Position numbers and translations under genes: made by a program
Assembly: GCA_948473085.1 (NCBI GenBank)
Contig: CAOKWH010000008.1
Span: 22,585 to 86,584, forward strand
Length of the DNA stretch: 64,000 bases
Direction of reading: 5' to 3'
Source: an uncultured Clostridia bacterium
Lineage (GTDB): Bacteria > Bacillota > Clostridia > Oscillospirales > Ruminococcaceae
Shown here: positions 1-8,682 of the stretch, piece after piece
Layout: each line of letters begins with the position of its first letter
Position numbering within the stretch: position 1 is the stretch's first letter
Notes under the pieces: model-generated
The model's database searches: none
What the model saw: the letters and a program-made list of their open reading frames with translations, nothing else
Told to the model about the DNA's origin: nothing

Positions 1-1082
1 AGCTGGTCATATTCGGTCCAGCCTGCCTCCTCCGAGCAGGCCTTGCTGGAATAGTGCAGGATATACAGGGGAATATCACAGGCATTCGCCTGCTCCCCCC
101 ACCAGGCCACAACCTTTTTATAAGGGATGGTGGCGCTGGTGGTAGCGCCGCTGGCCTGCACCAGCACAAAATCCACATACCCCTTTTGCATATAGGAGAG
201 GTTATCGGCATTGCCGCTGTATTTGGCTGTATAGTTTGCTGCTGTATCCGAGCCCTCCTCGTCGGTGGAGGCATTGGCCCACACCGGCACAGTAAGCATG
301 CCCACCTGCTTGCCCGGGGCATTCTGGTGGATTTCACTGCTGAGCAGTTTTACTGCTGTATGGCTCATCTGGCCCATATAGTTCTGGTAGCCCATTCCAC
401 CGCCATACAGCTTATAATCCAGATAGCTGCCGGGCTGAGTGTCGTTATAATAGCTATCCAGCAACAGTCCCTCCATATCATACCCCTGGGCAATGGCACT
501 GCCCCGCTCCACCAGGCCGTTGATGGCATCGGCAGAGAGCGTTTCTATCTCGGTAATACTGCCGTTTTCCTCCTGGGTGAACATCTCATAAATGGCATAG
601 AAATAAACGCCCTGTTCCCTGGCTTTCTGGGAGGCGTACTCCAGCACATCAAAATCCAAATCCACATAGGGCAGGCCGCTTTTCTGTTCCAGGCTTTTGC
701 CATTGTAGGTCAGCGGGAAAATAACGGTATTCATGGACATTTCCTTCACAGCAGCAAAGGCGGCATCAATATCCGCCTTGACCTGGTCGGTGCTGGTACG
801 GCCATCGGTGAGATAGTCCACCCCTGCTGTAATATACATCCCCTTCATATAGTCAGGGTAATTAAAGGCCACCGGAGGCAGTTCCCCCTCCCCATCAGGG
901 GCAGGGCTGCCGCCGGGCCTGTCTTCCTGGGTATTGCCAGATATTACGCTGTTTACCGGAGCGTCAATTTCCTTATTCTTCAGCTTTTGGTAGGTCAGCA
1001 CTCCGGAAACGACAGTAGCAACCAGCAGCAGGACACCCAACACGGTGGCTACTACCTTGCCATTTCTTAAAAATTTCGACAA
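1..1082 (-). CDS. GHL10-like (DUF187-type) exported protein, 3' end outside window
   Basis: An open frame runs leftward off the window edge, so the C-terminus is missing. I chose the TTG at 1082-1080 because GGGAGG lies about 10 bases upstream; a GTG at 1100 is possible but has no such site. The N-terminus is one hydrophobic segment (about residues 8-30), likely a membrane anchor or signal. After a short Pro/Gly/Glu linker it continues as a TIM-barrel-like domain with phrases such as MKGMYITAG, MNTVIFPLTYNG and EGLLLDSYYN. These resemble glycosyl-hydrolase-like family 10 proteins (the YngK group), which act outside the cell on polysaccharide. It lies about 30 bases downstream of a second GHL10 gene on the same strand, so the two are probably co-transcribed. 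Family assignment is by eye, and the substrate is unknown. Confidence 0.72.
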   Translation of the reverse strand, partial: MSKFLRNGKVVATVLGVLLLVATVVSGVLTYQKLKNKEIDAPVNSVISGNTQEDRPGGSPAPDGEGELPPVAFNYPDYMKGMYITAGVDYLTDGRTSTDQVKADIDAAFAAVKEMSMNTVIFPLTYNGKSLEQKSGLPYVDLDFDVLEYASQKAREQGVYFYAIYEMFTQEENGSITEIETLSADAINGLVERGSAIAQGYDMEGLLLDSYYNDTQPGSYLDYKLYGGGMGYQNYMGQMSHTAVKLLSSEIHQNAPGKQVGMLTVPVWANASTDEEGSDTAANYTAKYSGNADNLSYMQKGYVDFVLVQASGATTSATIPYKKVVAWWGEQANACDIPLYILHYSSKACSEEAGWTEYDQ

Positions 1083-1111
1083 TTTGCGACTTCCTCCCAC
1101 AGGGGTTCTTT

Positions 1112-2677
1112 TTACATCAGCTCAGCAAGAGCGTCCTTTTCCTCATCTACCTGGTCCTTTACAGCCGCGTTTGGCGCATAGAGGGAACGATAGCTGTACA
1201 TGGCAAACCCGCCATAATGGCTGCTTTTCCGGGCCTGGGCCACCATACGGGCCAACATATTGCTGTTTTCCACCCATTCATTCCGGCCAGAACCGGCCCA
1301 TTTATCCTCCAGGCCAATCTTGCTGGCAGAAATACCGATATAAAGCTCGATATTCTTATTTTCAATCATATTGTCCCACTCTTTTACTGTGGCAGAGAAG
1401 GGACAGGTATCATTTTCAAACCCATAGTACACCTGCGGGCAGATATAATCCACATAGCCGCTGCCCGAAAGCCATTTTTCCACATCAATATACTGTTCGT
1501 TATAGTTGATATCGGTGTTGCCCTGGGGGCTGATGCCAAACCTGACCGAGGAATCTATCCGCTTAATTTCGGCGTATGTTTCCCGCACCAGTTCGTTTAC
1601 ATTCTCCCGGCGCCAGGCGGCCAGCGACAACTTGCCTCCGCCGTTTTTGTATTCCTGATAAGTATCGCTGTCAAAGGCGGCGTCGGTGGTGGGGTAGAAA
1701 TAGTCGTCAAAATGGACACCGTCAATATCATACTTTTCCACCAGCTCGGCCACTCCTTCTATAATGTGGTTCCGGGCCAGCTCACTGCCGGGGTTATAGT
1801 AGATGCCCCCGTTATATTCAATCACATCTCCGGTGTCCTCCACCAGCCAGTAGTAGGCCAAACTATCCTCATCCAGCTCATAACCACTGTTGGACGCAGT
1901 GCGGATGCGATAGGGGTTCACCCAGGCTTCAACCTTCAGCCCCCGGTCATGGGCTGCTTTTATCATAACTTCCAAGGGATCATAGCCAGGATCCTCCCCC
2001 TCGGTGCCGGTGATGGTATAGGACCAGGGGAAAACCCCAGATTCATACAAAGCATCCCCAAACGGGCGCACCTGAACAAAGACGGTGTTATAGTCATCCT
2101 TCATCACCTTGGTAAAGGCTTGTTTGATGGAGGCTTCAAACTCCGACTTAGATTTTTCTTTGATCATCGAAGCCAGATCCAGATAGGAAAACCACACAGC
2201 CCGCATCTCGCCGGAGGGGGCTTTGGAACTGGTTACCTTATCCGCCGGCTTGGAGCTGCTCTCCTTACTGGAACTGGAAAAAGCCGGTTTACTGGAGCTG
2301 CTCGTCTGGGAACTGCTGGATGCCATACTGGACGAAGAGGAGCTGGAAACCGCCGGCTGGCTGGAACTGCTCGTCTGGGAGCTGCTGGACGCCATACTGG
2401 ACGAAGAGGAGCTGGAAACTGCCGGCTGGCTGGAGCTGCTCGACTGAGAGCTGCTGGACGCTGTACTGGACGAAGAAATCGACTGGGATTCGCTCTCTTC
2501 CTCATCCGGCTCCTCCTCCCGCTGGGAGGAACTATCCTGGTCGGCATCACTGTTAAACTGTATCGGCGCTGAGGAATAGAGCATATCCTGCTCCGGCGGG
2601 GTCTTTCCTCCATTGGAACAGCCTGGAAGGGTAAGCAACATGGACAGGGTGAGAAGCATGGCAAAAAACTTTTTCAT
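1112..2677 (-). CDS. GHL10 family lipoprotein with serine-rich repeat linker
   Basis: The product is about 521 residues. The start at 2677 is supported by AGAGGAAA upstream and by an immediate lipoprotein signal: charged MKK, a hydrophobic core and a lipobox ending LPGC with the acylated Cys at about residue 20. Residues about 60-150 form a low-complexity Ser-rich linker made of 23-residue repeats. From about residue 155 to the end is a GHL10 (DUF187) domain, with GEMRAVWFSYLDL at its front, FVQVRPFGDALY, LKVEAWVNPYRIR and DGVHFDDYFYP. Family members are predicted surface glycoside hydrolases with a TIM barrel. The layout suggests a membrane-tethered enzyme held away from the cell by the Ser linker. 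The substrate cannot be read from sequence. Confidence 0.88.
   Translation of the reverse strand: MKKFFAMLLTLSMLLTLPGCSNGGKTPPEQDMLYSSAPIQFNSDADQDSSSQREEEPDEEESESQSISSSSTASSSSQSSSSSQPAVSSSSSSSMASSSSQTSSSSQPAVSSSSSSSMASSSSQTSSSSKPAFSSSSKESSSKPADKVTSSKAPSGEMRAVWFSYLDLASMIKEKSKSEFEASIKQAFTKVMKDDYNTVFVQVRPFGDALYESGVFPWSYTITGTEGEDPGYDPLEVMIKAAHDRGLKVEAWVNPYRIRTASNSGYELDEDSLAYYWLVEDTGDVIEYNGGIYYNPGSELARNHIIEGVAELVEKYDIDGVHFDDYFYPTTDAAFDSDTYQEYKNGGGKLSLAAWRRENVNELVRETYAEIKRIDSSVRFGISPQGNTDINYNEQYIDVEKWLSGSGYVDYICPQVYYGFENDTCPFSATVKEWDNMIENKNIELYIGISASKIGLEDKWAGSGRNEWVENSNMLARMVAQARKSSHYGGFAMYSYRSLYAPNAAVKDQVDEEKDALAELM
2292..2478 (-). repeat. In-frame tandem repeat, 69-bp period, about 2.7 copies
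   Basis: Anchor sequence gccatactgg at 2322 recurs at 2391, and as a diverged copy at 2460, giving an exact 69-base (23-residue) period inside the Ser-rich linker of the GHL10 lipoprotein. The first two copies differ by only a few third-position changes. Such arrays can gain or lose units by slippage or recombination, changing linker length without breaking the frame. Confidence 0.85.
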
Positions 2678-2719
2678 TCTGTAATTTCCTCTCAAGTAAA
2701 GGGGGTATATCAGGCAGAG

Positions 2720-2749
2720 CCATATTAATATGGTGGCACTTGCTGTAAA
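2720..2749 (-). promoter_or_regulatory. Candidate promoter and palindrome upstream of the GHL10 genes
   Basis: On the minus strand TTTACA (2749-2744) is followed after 16 bases by TAATAT (2727-2722). The -10 lies inside a perfect 14-base palindrome, CCATATTAATATGG (2720-2733), which could be an operator. Sequence-only inference. Confidence 0.4.
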
Positions 2750-2786
2750 AATCACTGCAAAGGAAGGCGAAATTTGTCAAACACCC

Positions 2787-2815
2787 TTGACAAGTTCCGG
2801 CTTTTTTACAATACT
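2787..2815 (+). promoter_or_regulatory. Candidate sigma-A promoter
   Basis: TTGACA (2787-2792), a 17-base spacer and AATACT (2810-2815). It faces the zinc-ribbon gene at 2941 with a leader of about 120 bases. Confidence 0.4.
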
Positions 2816-2940
2816 GTAAGAAGACAACCCAAACAACCTCTGTTGGTACACGGCCCAACAAAAAGGGTCTACTCATGGAATATTATACAATCTTTTGTCG
2901 AGTAAGGAAAGTAAAAAAATCATGAACAGGAGCGGATACC

Positions 2941-3312
2941 ATGTTTTTCATAGCTGGAACGGGAAATCAGAGTAAAAAACTGGGAAAAATCAACGCCCAA
3001 CACTGCCCAAGCTGCCAGAGCTTTCAGGGCATGGAACTCATAAAAACCTATGGCTATGTCCATCTGTTCTTTGTACCGACTGTTAAATTTGATGTCAAGT
3101 ATCTGCTCGTCTGCCCCCAGTGCGGCAAAGTTTATCAGCTGCAAAAGGAGGCTGGCCGGGCTTTGGAAAAGGGGCGCTTGCCCGCTCTGGCAGCGGAGCG
3201 TCTGGCCCCGGCTCCGGGGTATCAGGTACAAGATACCCGGTTTTGCCCCCGATGTGGCTCCGAGGTTTCCCCCGCCGACCAATATTGCCGCCACTGTGGG
3301 CAGCCGCTTTAA
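2941..3312 (+). CDS. Zinc-ribbon protein
   Basis: This 123-residue protein has an AGGAG site upstream and several Cys pairs. HCPSCQ sits near residue 22, CPQCGK near residue 59, and a C-terminal CPRCG...YCRHCGQPL is a typical double-CxxC zinc ribbon. There is no signal peptide. Proteins like this are common in Clostridia, where the front half often carries a short hydrophobic segment, here around YVHLFFVPTVKFDVKYLL. The function is unknown; the ribbons suggest a zinc-stabilised small cytoplasmic or membrane-associated protein. It stands alone between a divergent GHL10 gene and a convergent ATPase gene, and is closed by a good terminator. Confidence 0.8.
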   Translation: MFFIAGTGNQSKKLGKINAQHCPSCQSFQGMELIKTYGYVHLFFVPTVKFDVKYLLVCPQCGKVYQLQKEAGRALEKGRLPALAAERLAPAPGYQVQDTRFCPRCGSEVSPADQYCRHCGQPL

Positions 3313-3328
3313 TTTATAAGCTGCAATC

Positions 3329-3361
3329 AGCACCCTGGAAAACAATCCCAGGGTGCTTTTT
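3329..3361 (+). terminator. Rho-independent terminator
   Basis: AGCACCCTGG (3329-3338) pairs with CCAGGGTGCT (3348-3357) around a 9-base loop and is followed by a T run. It ends the zinc-ribbon transcript just before the convergent ATPase gene. Confidence 0.85.
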
Positions 3362-3374
3362 ACACTCATTCGGC

Positions 3375-6017
3375 TCAAAAATCAGATAGATAGCGCTCCC
3401 CTTGCTCGATGGATGAAACGGTTTGATAGAACAGATCGGTATCATCCACATGGGGCGCAAACAGCTCCCCCACCAGCGCCCACACACAGGGCCCCAGCAG
3501 TGTAAAGCCCAGCACCACCAGCCCCTGTATGCGATCCGGCGTAACGGTGCCCAAAATTTCCATTAAAGCCGGGTGGAATACGGCCAGCAGCGCCATTGCT
3601 CCCGAAATAAACACCGCTGCCACCAGCCGCAGGTTGCTGAAAATATCTACAGTAAACAGGCTGCGCTTTTCAGATTTACATTCAAAGCAGTGCAGCAGCT
3701 GGGTAAAAATAAGTGTGAGCAGCGCGCAACTTCCAGCCGCCTCTACCCTGCCGGACAGGCCAAACACGGTGGTGTAGGTGCCCAAAGTACAAAGGCCAAT
3801 CATCAGCCCGCGAAGCAGGATGGTGCCAGCCAAGCCGCCGGAAAAAACAGAGTCATCCCGGCCCCGGGGGCGGCGCTGCATAATCTCCTCCTCCGGAGGT
3901 TCAAAGCCCAAGGCAATAGCTGGCAGGCCATCGGTGGCCAGGTTGACCAGCAGCAGCTGGATGGGGCTGAGCACCACCGGCATGCCCAGCAGCATGCCCA
4001 CAAACATGGTAACCACCTCACCAATATTGCAGGAGAGCAGATAGCGAATACTTCTGCGGATGTTGGCATAGATGGTTCTGCCCTCCCGCACGGCCGCCAC
4101 CAGGGTGGAAAAATCATCATCCAGCAGGATAATGTCGGCCGCCTCCCGGGCCACATCGCTGCCGCTCTTGCCCATTGCCACCCCGATGTCCGCCTCTTTC
4201 AAGGCGGGGGCATCGTTTACCCCATCGCCGGTCATGGCGGTGACTTCGCCCAGGGCCTTGACCGCCTTTACAATACGCAGCTTGTGGGCGGGGGTAACCC
4301 GGGCAAATACGCTGGTTCGGGGCAGCTGGTCCCGCAGCTGCTCATCACTGAGGGCATCCAGTTCCTCCCCTGTCAGAACCCCTTCCGCCCCCGGCCGGAG
4401 TATGCCCACCTCCCGGGCAATGGCTGCCGCTGTCAGCTTGTGGTCCCCAGTAATCATAATGGGGCGAATATGGGCGGAAAGGCACTCCCGTACGGCCTGG
4501 GCGGCGTCCGGCCGGGGCGGGTCGGTAATGGCTGCCAGCCCCAAAAAGACCAGGCCCTCCTCCATATCCCGGCTATCGGCCGGCTTATAGGCAGCAGCAA
4601 TAACCCGCATCCCCTGTTTGGCCAGCCGGTCATTTTGCTCCAACGCCCGGCGACGGAATACCGTATCCAGAGGGCGGGTTCCCTCCCCCTGATAAAAGCC
4701 TGTGCATTTGCGCAGCAGCACATCCGGCGCGCCCTTGGCAAATACAAACTCCCCTTCCGGCATCGTCACCCGCACCGACATCAGCTTCCGGGCCGAATCA
4801 AAGGGGCGCTGGCTGCGAAATTTTCTCTCTTTCTCCTGGAAGATGCCCGCCTTGGCGCCGGCAATCAGCAGCGCCGCCTCGGTGGGTTCCCCATCCGGTT
4901 TCCAGTTCCTGCCCTTATCCGGAATAATGGAGGAGGCATTGCACACACAAAAGGCGGTAAGCAGCAGGTGTTCCCCTCCGGTCAGCTCCATTGCCTGCCG
5001 CTCTCCACGGCGAAAGCTCCCTTCCCGACTGTAGCCTTCGCCAGTAACTTCCAGCGACCCGTTGGCTGTCCATAACTGCTGCACAGTCATGCGGTTTTGC
5101 GTTAAAGTCCCGGTTTTATCGGTGCAGATAACCTGGGCACAGCCCAGAGTTTCCACAGCATGCAGGCTTTTCACCAGCGAACCCCGGCGCAGAATCCGCC
5201 GCACGGCCATCGCCAGCGATACTGTCACTATGGCGGGCAGCCCCTCCGGCACAGCGGCCACAGCCAGGGAGATACCCACCACCAGCATATCAAATGGGTC
5301 CTCCCCCCGAAGAATGCCAACCAGTGTCATCAGGGCACAGAGCAGCACACAGCCCAGGGCTATCACCCGGCCCAGCTGCTCCAATTTTAGGCTTAGGGGG
5401 GTCTTTTCCTCCTGTATATTTTCCAGCATCCCGGCAATTTTGCCCATCTCGGTTTCCATTCCGGTGGCTGTAACCCTGCCCATCCCCCGGCCTTTCACCA
5501 CAAGGGCGCCCATATACAGCTTGGCGTCCCTGCCGGGGCTTTTTTCCACTGCAACCGACTCCCCGGTGAGCAGCGATTCATCACAGGCCAGCCCGCCCTC
5601 CCCAATCAGGGTGGCATCTGCCGGGATTTTATCCCCGGCCCCCAACAGTATTAAATCCCCAGGCACCAGGTCGGCGGCTGGCACTTCCTTTTTCATCCCT
5701 TCCCGGAGCACCTTGGCAGTGGGCGCGGCCAACCGGCTGAGCGCTTCCAGCGTTTTTTCGGTGCGATATTCCTGAAAAAAGCCGATGAGGGCGTTGAGCA
5801 GCACAATTACCAGCATGGCCAGAGCCTCTGTGCCCTCCCCCATCAGTGCAGACAGCCCGGCACAGACAATAAGTATCAGTGTCATCAAGTCTGCCAGCTG
5901 CCCGGCAAACAAGCCTGCCAAGCTTTTCCGCTTGCCCATCTGCACCATATTGGCGCCATATTGCCGCAGCAGGCGTGCTGCCTCGGCCTCGGTAAGTCCT
6001 GTTCGGTTCTGTGCCAT
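3375..6017 (-). CDS. P-type Ca2+-type cation ATPase
   Basis: This 880-residue P-type ATPase would use ATP to move a cation, by family most likely Ca2+, out of the cell. I start at 6017 (MAQNRTG) because GGGGAG sits 8 bases upstream; the ATG at 6041 has no comparable site. Order of parts: N-terminal cation-ATPase domain, TM pair near residues 40-85, actuator domain with TGES at 151-154, PEGLP in the next membrane helix (257-261), phosphorylated Asp300 in DKTGT, nucleotide domain, TGDGVNDAP near 597, then C-terminal helices carrying NLATDGLPA. The PEGLP plus NxxTD combination fits type II (SERCA/PMCA-like) pumps rather than heavy-metal pumps. No regulator or operon partner is visible. Confidence 0.93.
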   Translation of the reverse strand: MAQNRTGLTEAEAARLLRQYGANMVQMGKRKSLAGLFAGQLADLMTLILIVCAGLSALMGEGTEALAMLVIVLLNALIGFFQEYRTEKTLEALSRLAAPTAKVLREGMKKEVPAADLVPGDLILLGAGDKIPADATLIGEGGLACDESLLTGESVAVEKSPGRDAKLYMGALVVKGRGMGRVTATGMETEMGKIAGMLENIQEEKTPLSLKLEQLGRVIALGCVLLCALMTLVGILRGEDPFDMLVVGISLAVAAVPEGLPAIVTVSLAMAVRRILRRGSLVKSLHAVETLGCAQVICTDKTGTLTQNRMTVQQLWTANGSLEVTGEGYSREGSFRRGERQAMELTGGEHLLLTAFCVCNASSIIPDKGRNWKPDGEPTEAALLIAGAKAGIFQEKERKFRSQRPFDSARKLMSVRVTMPEGEFVFAKGAPDVLLRKCTGFYQGEGTRPLDTVFRRRALEQNDRLAKQGMRVIAAAYKPADSRDMEEGLVFLGLAAITDPPRPDAAQAVRECLSAHIRPIMITGDHKLTAAAIAREVGILRPGAEGVLTGEELDALSDEQLRDQLPRTSVFARVTPAHKLRIVKAVKALGEVTAMTGDGVNDAPALKEADIGVAMGKSGSDVAREAADIILLDDDFSTLVAAVREGRTIYANIRRSIRYLLSCNIGEVVTMFVGMLLGMPVVLSPIQLLLVNLATDGLPAIALGFEPPEEEIMQRRPRGRDDSVFSGGLAGTILLRGLMIGLCTLGTYTTVFGLSGRVEAAGSCALLTLIFTQLLHCFECKSEKRSLFTVDIFSNLRLVAAVFISGAMALLAVFHPALMEILGTVTPDRIQGLVVLGFTLLGPCVWALVGELFAPHVDDTDLFYQTVSSIEQGERYLSDF

Positions 6018-6197
6018 TTTATACGCTCCCCTTTTCGGCATCGGCCGTTTTTTCTCTTTGTATCTATATTCTAAAAGGGGACAGGAATATGCTGCCGCTG
6101 CGATAACCGGGGCAGCTTGACTAAACTGCCCAAAGTACGGCCAATATCCTCCTTTTTAAGGGAGTACCGCCCAATATATTCGTCAAAATAGCTAAGA

Positions 6198-6225
6198 CGG
6201 GCAGTTACCCCCAGATAACTGCCCG
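6198..6225 (-). terminator. Strong hairpin downstream of the small membrane protein gene
   Basis: CGGGCAGTTA (6198-6207) and TAACTGCCCG (6216-6225) form a perfect 10-bp stem with an 8-base loop. There is no clear T run on either side, so this may be a terminator or a processing element. Confidence 0.45.
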
Positions 6226-6248
6226 CTAAGCCCTGAATTTTTTATATT

Positions 6249-6422
6249 TCATGATAAGAGGCTTGCAATAATCGTAATCATGCCGACCGATAATACACCC
6301 ATGCTGAATACGACAATTACTTTCTGTACCTCTCCCTCCCCCTTTACTGCCCTATCTATCTTATCCGAAAATAAGGCGCAGACAGCTGCAAAAATCATGA
6401 GCAACACCGAAAAAATTTCCAT
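6249..6422 (-). CDS. Small two-helix membrane protein, unknown function
   Basis: The product is 57 residues. I start at 6422 (MEIFSVLL) because GGAGGGGAACG stands directly upstream; a longer frame to 6485 lacks a site. Two hydrophobic stretches are visible: IFSVLLMIFAAVCALF near the start and VIVVFSMGVLSVGMITIIASLL at the end, joined by a short charged loop (DKIDRAVKGEGE). No family is recognised. It stands alone upstream of the ATPase gene on the same strand but about 230 bases away, with a hairpin between them, so it is probably an independent unit. Confidence 0.6.
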   Translation of the reverse strand: MEIFSVLLMIFAAVCALFSDKIDRAVKGEGEVQKVIVVFSMGVLSVGMITIIASLLS

Positions 6423-6588
6423 CGTTCCCCTCCACAAATCCCAATTCACTAAATCAAGTATAACACGCCGCCAGTACCATATCAAATTCAGTTTGTGGAA
6501 ATTGCCAAGGCGCTGCCTAACAGTGCTTTATTGCCTTTATCCGATAGAAATACTATAATAATGGGTAACAAGAAAGGGGCGCATCAAA

Positions 6589-6888
6589 ATGGAAAAACAA
6601 CTGTATATGATGATGATAGAAAAAAGCAAGACCTACAATAGAATTACCAAAAAGATACTGACCGAACATGTGGAAAACATAAGGCGGTTGGATGAGGAAG
6701 GCAAGCTGGAAATCTGCGCAGTTTTTAAGGGATACCCGGGGATGGCGGGGATGTATATTTTACGAACCGAGAGCCGGGAGGAAGCAGAAGCCATTTGCAA
6801 CCAGGAGCCATTGGTGGTGGGTGGATATGCAACATACAAACTGATAACCCTGCAAATTGCAAACCGGGAAAACAATTATTTGCTATAA
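6589..6888 (+). CDS. YciI-family (YCII domain) protein
   Basis: This 99-residue protein, with a GGGG-containing ribosome site upstream, resembles YCII/YciI-like domain proteins. It opens with a hydrophobic strand (QLYMMMIEKS), then HVENIRRLDEEGKLEICAVF, a Gly-rich turn and MYILRTESREEAEAICNQEP, ending in a predicted strand. YCII proteins are small ferredoxin-like dimers of uncertain enzymatic role. The His after the first helix (TEHVENI) occupies the place of the family's conserved His. It is monocistronic, about 130 bases before the dehydrogenase gene. Confidence 0.8.
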   Translation: MEKQLYMMMIEKSKTYNRITKKILTEHVENIRRLDEEGKLEICAVFKGYPGMAGMYILRTESREEAEAICNQEPLVVGGYATYKLITLQIANRENNYLL

Positions 6889-7021
6889 ATCGGGACATTT
6901 CTGCCTGTTTTTAGGATATTTACATTGACCGCACTGGCAGCGCAGGGGTATACTAAAGGTATATCCCGTTCCCCATCCGCCCGGTTTTGGGCAGATGCCG
7001 GAACCAATCAGGAGGTTTTAA

Positions 7022-7960
7022 ATGGAAAAAATACTCAATGCACTGGTGCTGACCCCCGAGCAGCGCCAGCAGTTTTTGGATGCTGCCCCAGGGGCAGAGC
7101 AGCTGTTTGTGCGCGATGCTACCATCACTCCCGAAGATTTGGCCGGGGTTACAGTCATGCTGGGCAACCCTTCGGTGGAGGCACTGCGCCAAGGAGGCCA
7201 GAGCCTGCGATGGATGCACACCCGCAGCGCCGGCGCTGACCAATACCTGGAAAACGGTGTATTATCTGAGCAAACCCGGCTTTCTTCATCCGTGGGGGCA
7301 TATGGGCTTTCGGTATCGGAGCATCTGTTTGCCATGCTGCTGGCCATTATGAAGCGCCTGCCGCAGTACCGGGATAACCAAGCCAAAGCGCTATGGCAGC
7401 GAGTGGGCACCGCCCGCACCTTGCAGGGAGCGCAGGTACTGGTGGGCGGCGCCGGGGATATTGGTTCCTCCTTTGCACTGCTCTGCAAGGCAATGGGTGC
7501 CAAAACTTTGGGCATCCGCCGGAACATCCACCAGCCAGTACCAGGCATTGATAGCCTGCACACCCTGGCGGAACTGGATGACCTGCTGCCCCAGTGCGAT
7601 GTGGTGGCGCTGGTGTTCCCCCGTTCCCAAGAAACGGACAATCTGATGACCTATGAGCGCATTCTGCGGATGAAGCCGGATGCTATCCTGCTCAACGGCG
7701 GCCGGGGCACAGCTGTGGATTGCGCCGGCCTGGCCCAGGCAATGGCCGAAGGGCACCTGTATGGCGCCGGGCTGGATGTAACCGAACCGGAACCTCTGCC
7801 AGCCGGCCACCCGCTCTGGAAAGAACCCAGGGTACTGATAACCCCACATGTAGCCGGTGGCAACAGCCTGGATATAACCGCAGTAAAGATCGCCGACATT
7901 GCTCTGGAAAACCTGAAGCATTACCTAGCGGGAGAACCGCTGAATAACCTGCTGAAATAA
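7022..7960 (+). CDS. D-isomer-specific 2-hydroxyacid dehydrogenase family protein
   Basis: This 312-residue NAD-dependent dehydrogenase has an AGGAGG site 6-7 bases before the ATG. The catalytic N-domain (about 1-95) precedes a Rossmann domain with LVGGAGDIGSSFA near residue 140, a variant of the usual GxGxxG. The family triad is present: Arg in NGGRGTA (about 226), Glu in TEPEPLP (about 257) and His in ITPHVAGG (about 275). The reaction would be interconversion of a 2-keto acid and a D-2-hydroxy acid. The protein resembles the short D-2-hydroxyacid dehydrogenases of Firmicutes rather than phosphoglycerate dehydrogenase, as it lacks an ACT domain. Substrate unknown. Monocistronic, with a strong terminator behind it. 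Confidence 0.88.
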   Translation: MEKILNALVLTPEQRQQFLDAAPGAEQLFVRDATITPEDLAGVTVMLGNPSVEALRQGGQSLRWMHTRSAGADQYLENGVLSEQTRLSSSVGAYGLSVSEHLFAMLLAIMKRLPQYRDNQAKALWQRVGTARTLQGAQVLVGGAGDIGSSFALLCKAMGAKTLGIRRNIHQPVPGIDSLHTLAELDDLLPQCDVVALVFPRSQETDNLMTYERILRMKPDAILLNGGRGTAVDCAGLAQAMAEGHLYGAGLDVTEPEPLPAGHPLWKEPRVLITPHVAGGNSLDITAVKIADIALENLKHYLAGEPLNNLLK

Positions 7961-7986
7961 GCCAAACCTTCCGGCTACAAGCGAAA

Positions 7987-8069
7987 GAAACAATACCCCT
8001 AAAGGCGCTCCCAAAACAGTCTGTCAACTGTGTTTCCTATTTGGGAAACGCCCAAAGGGGTATTGTTTC
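7987..8069. terminator. Long bidirectional hairpin between convergent genes
   Basis: GAAACAATACCCCT (7987-8000) is the exact reverse complement of AGGGGTATTGTTTC (8056-8069). The inner parts pair again with mismatches (AAAGGCG with CGCCCAAA; CCCAAAACAG with CTGTGTTTCC). It lies between the dehydrogenase and sigma-factor stop codons and probably stops both transcripts. Confidence 0.7.
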
Positions 8070-8097
8070 TGTTTGAATTTTAAGGTTTAAAACCGGC

Positions 8098-8682
8098 TTA
8101 AATCAAGGTTAGTTTTCGCTGTTCGTCTGCCATCTTCCGTAGTTTTTTCATCAGCCGGTTCCCTCGTTTTTGGGCATTGGCTGGTGTTAAATTTACAATC
8201 TCAGCAATCTCTGTATAGGTCATGGAATAGCCATAGTGCAAAACTACAATCATCCTATCCTGCTCCGAAACGCCATCCAGCATTTTATTCATATTTTCAA
8301 GATCCAAAATACTTATAACATCATTTTCTACACAAACATCGCTGCGCTCATCCGGGGGCGTGTACTCTTCGTAGGAAACAATCGACCGCGTGTTTTTCTG
8401 GCTGCGCACATACTGCAGCACCTCCCGTTTTACCACCATTACTCCATAGGCTTCCCGCTGCTGGGGTGTTAATGTCATTATTTTATCAATGACTCTCATC
8501 ATCTTTACAAAACTTTCTGCTACCAGTTCCTGGGCAATGTGTGGCGACTGTACCCCCTGGTAAGCAATATTATAATAAAGCGCACCCTGTGTGCGGAACA
8601 GCTCTTCAATCGCTTTGCGCTGTTCTGATGTCAATGGCCGAAAGATTGAGGAAGCAAGGAACAACAAGCCAATCCACCCCAC
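8098..8682 (-). CDS. ECF-like sigma-70 family RNA polymerase sigma factor
   Basis: The frame encodes up to 194 residues. A region 2-like helix set (ALYYNIAYQGVQ, AQELVAESFVKMMRV) is followed by a spacer and a region 4 HTH (DRMIVVLHYGYSMTYTEIAEIV, then TPANAQKRGNRLMKKLRK). The HTH glutamine/arginine-rich recognition helix matches sigma region 4.2. The 5' end is uncertain: the longest frame starts with GTG at 8682 without a good site, while TTG codons just inside follow a GGGTGG stretch. No anti-sigma gene lies next to it, so its control is not visible. It likely directs a small regulon under some stress or surface signal; this is inference from family. Confidence 0.78.
   Translation of the reverse strand: MGWIGLLFLASSIFRPLTSEQRKAIEELFRTQGALYYNIAYQGVQSPHIAQELVAESFVKMMRVIDKIMTLTPQQREAYGVMVVKREVLQYVRSQKNTRSIVSYEEYTPPDERSDVCVENDVISILDLENMNKMLDGVSEQDRMIVVLHYGYSMTYTEIAEIVNLTPANAQKRGNRLMKKLRKMADEQRKLTLI

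Noticed and set aside
54..1070. 338-codon plus-strand frame at the left edge
   Set aside because: The minus strand reads a continuous GHL10-like protein here; the plus frame lacks a ribosome site.
2223..2447. Leu/Glu-rich frames opposite the Ser-rich repeat
   Set aside because: Antisense of serine codon repeats gives false Leu/Glu-rich frames.
2292..2478. Possible CRISPR-like repeat array
   Set aside because: The repeats are in-frame coding units of 69 bases without spacers; no cas genes are present.
3573..5075. 500-codon plus-strand frame inside the P-type ATPase
   Set aside because: Shadow of the ATPase gene, which has every family motif on the minus strand.
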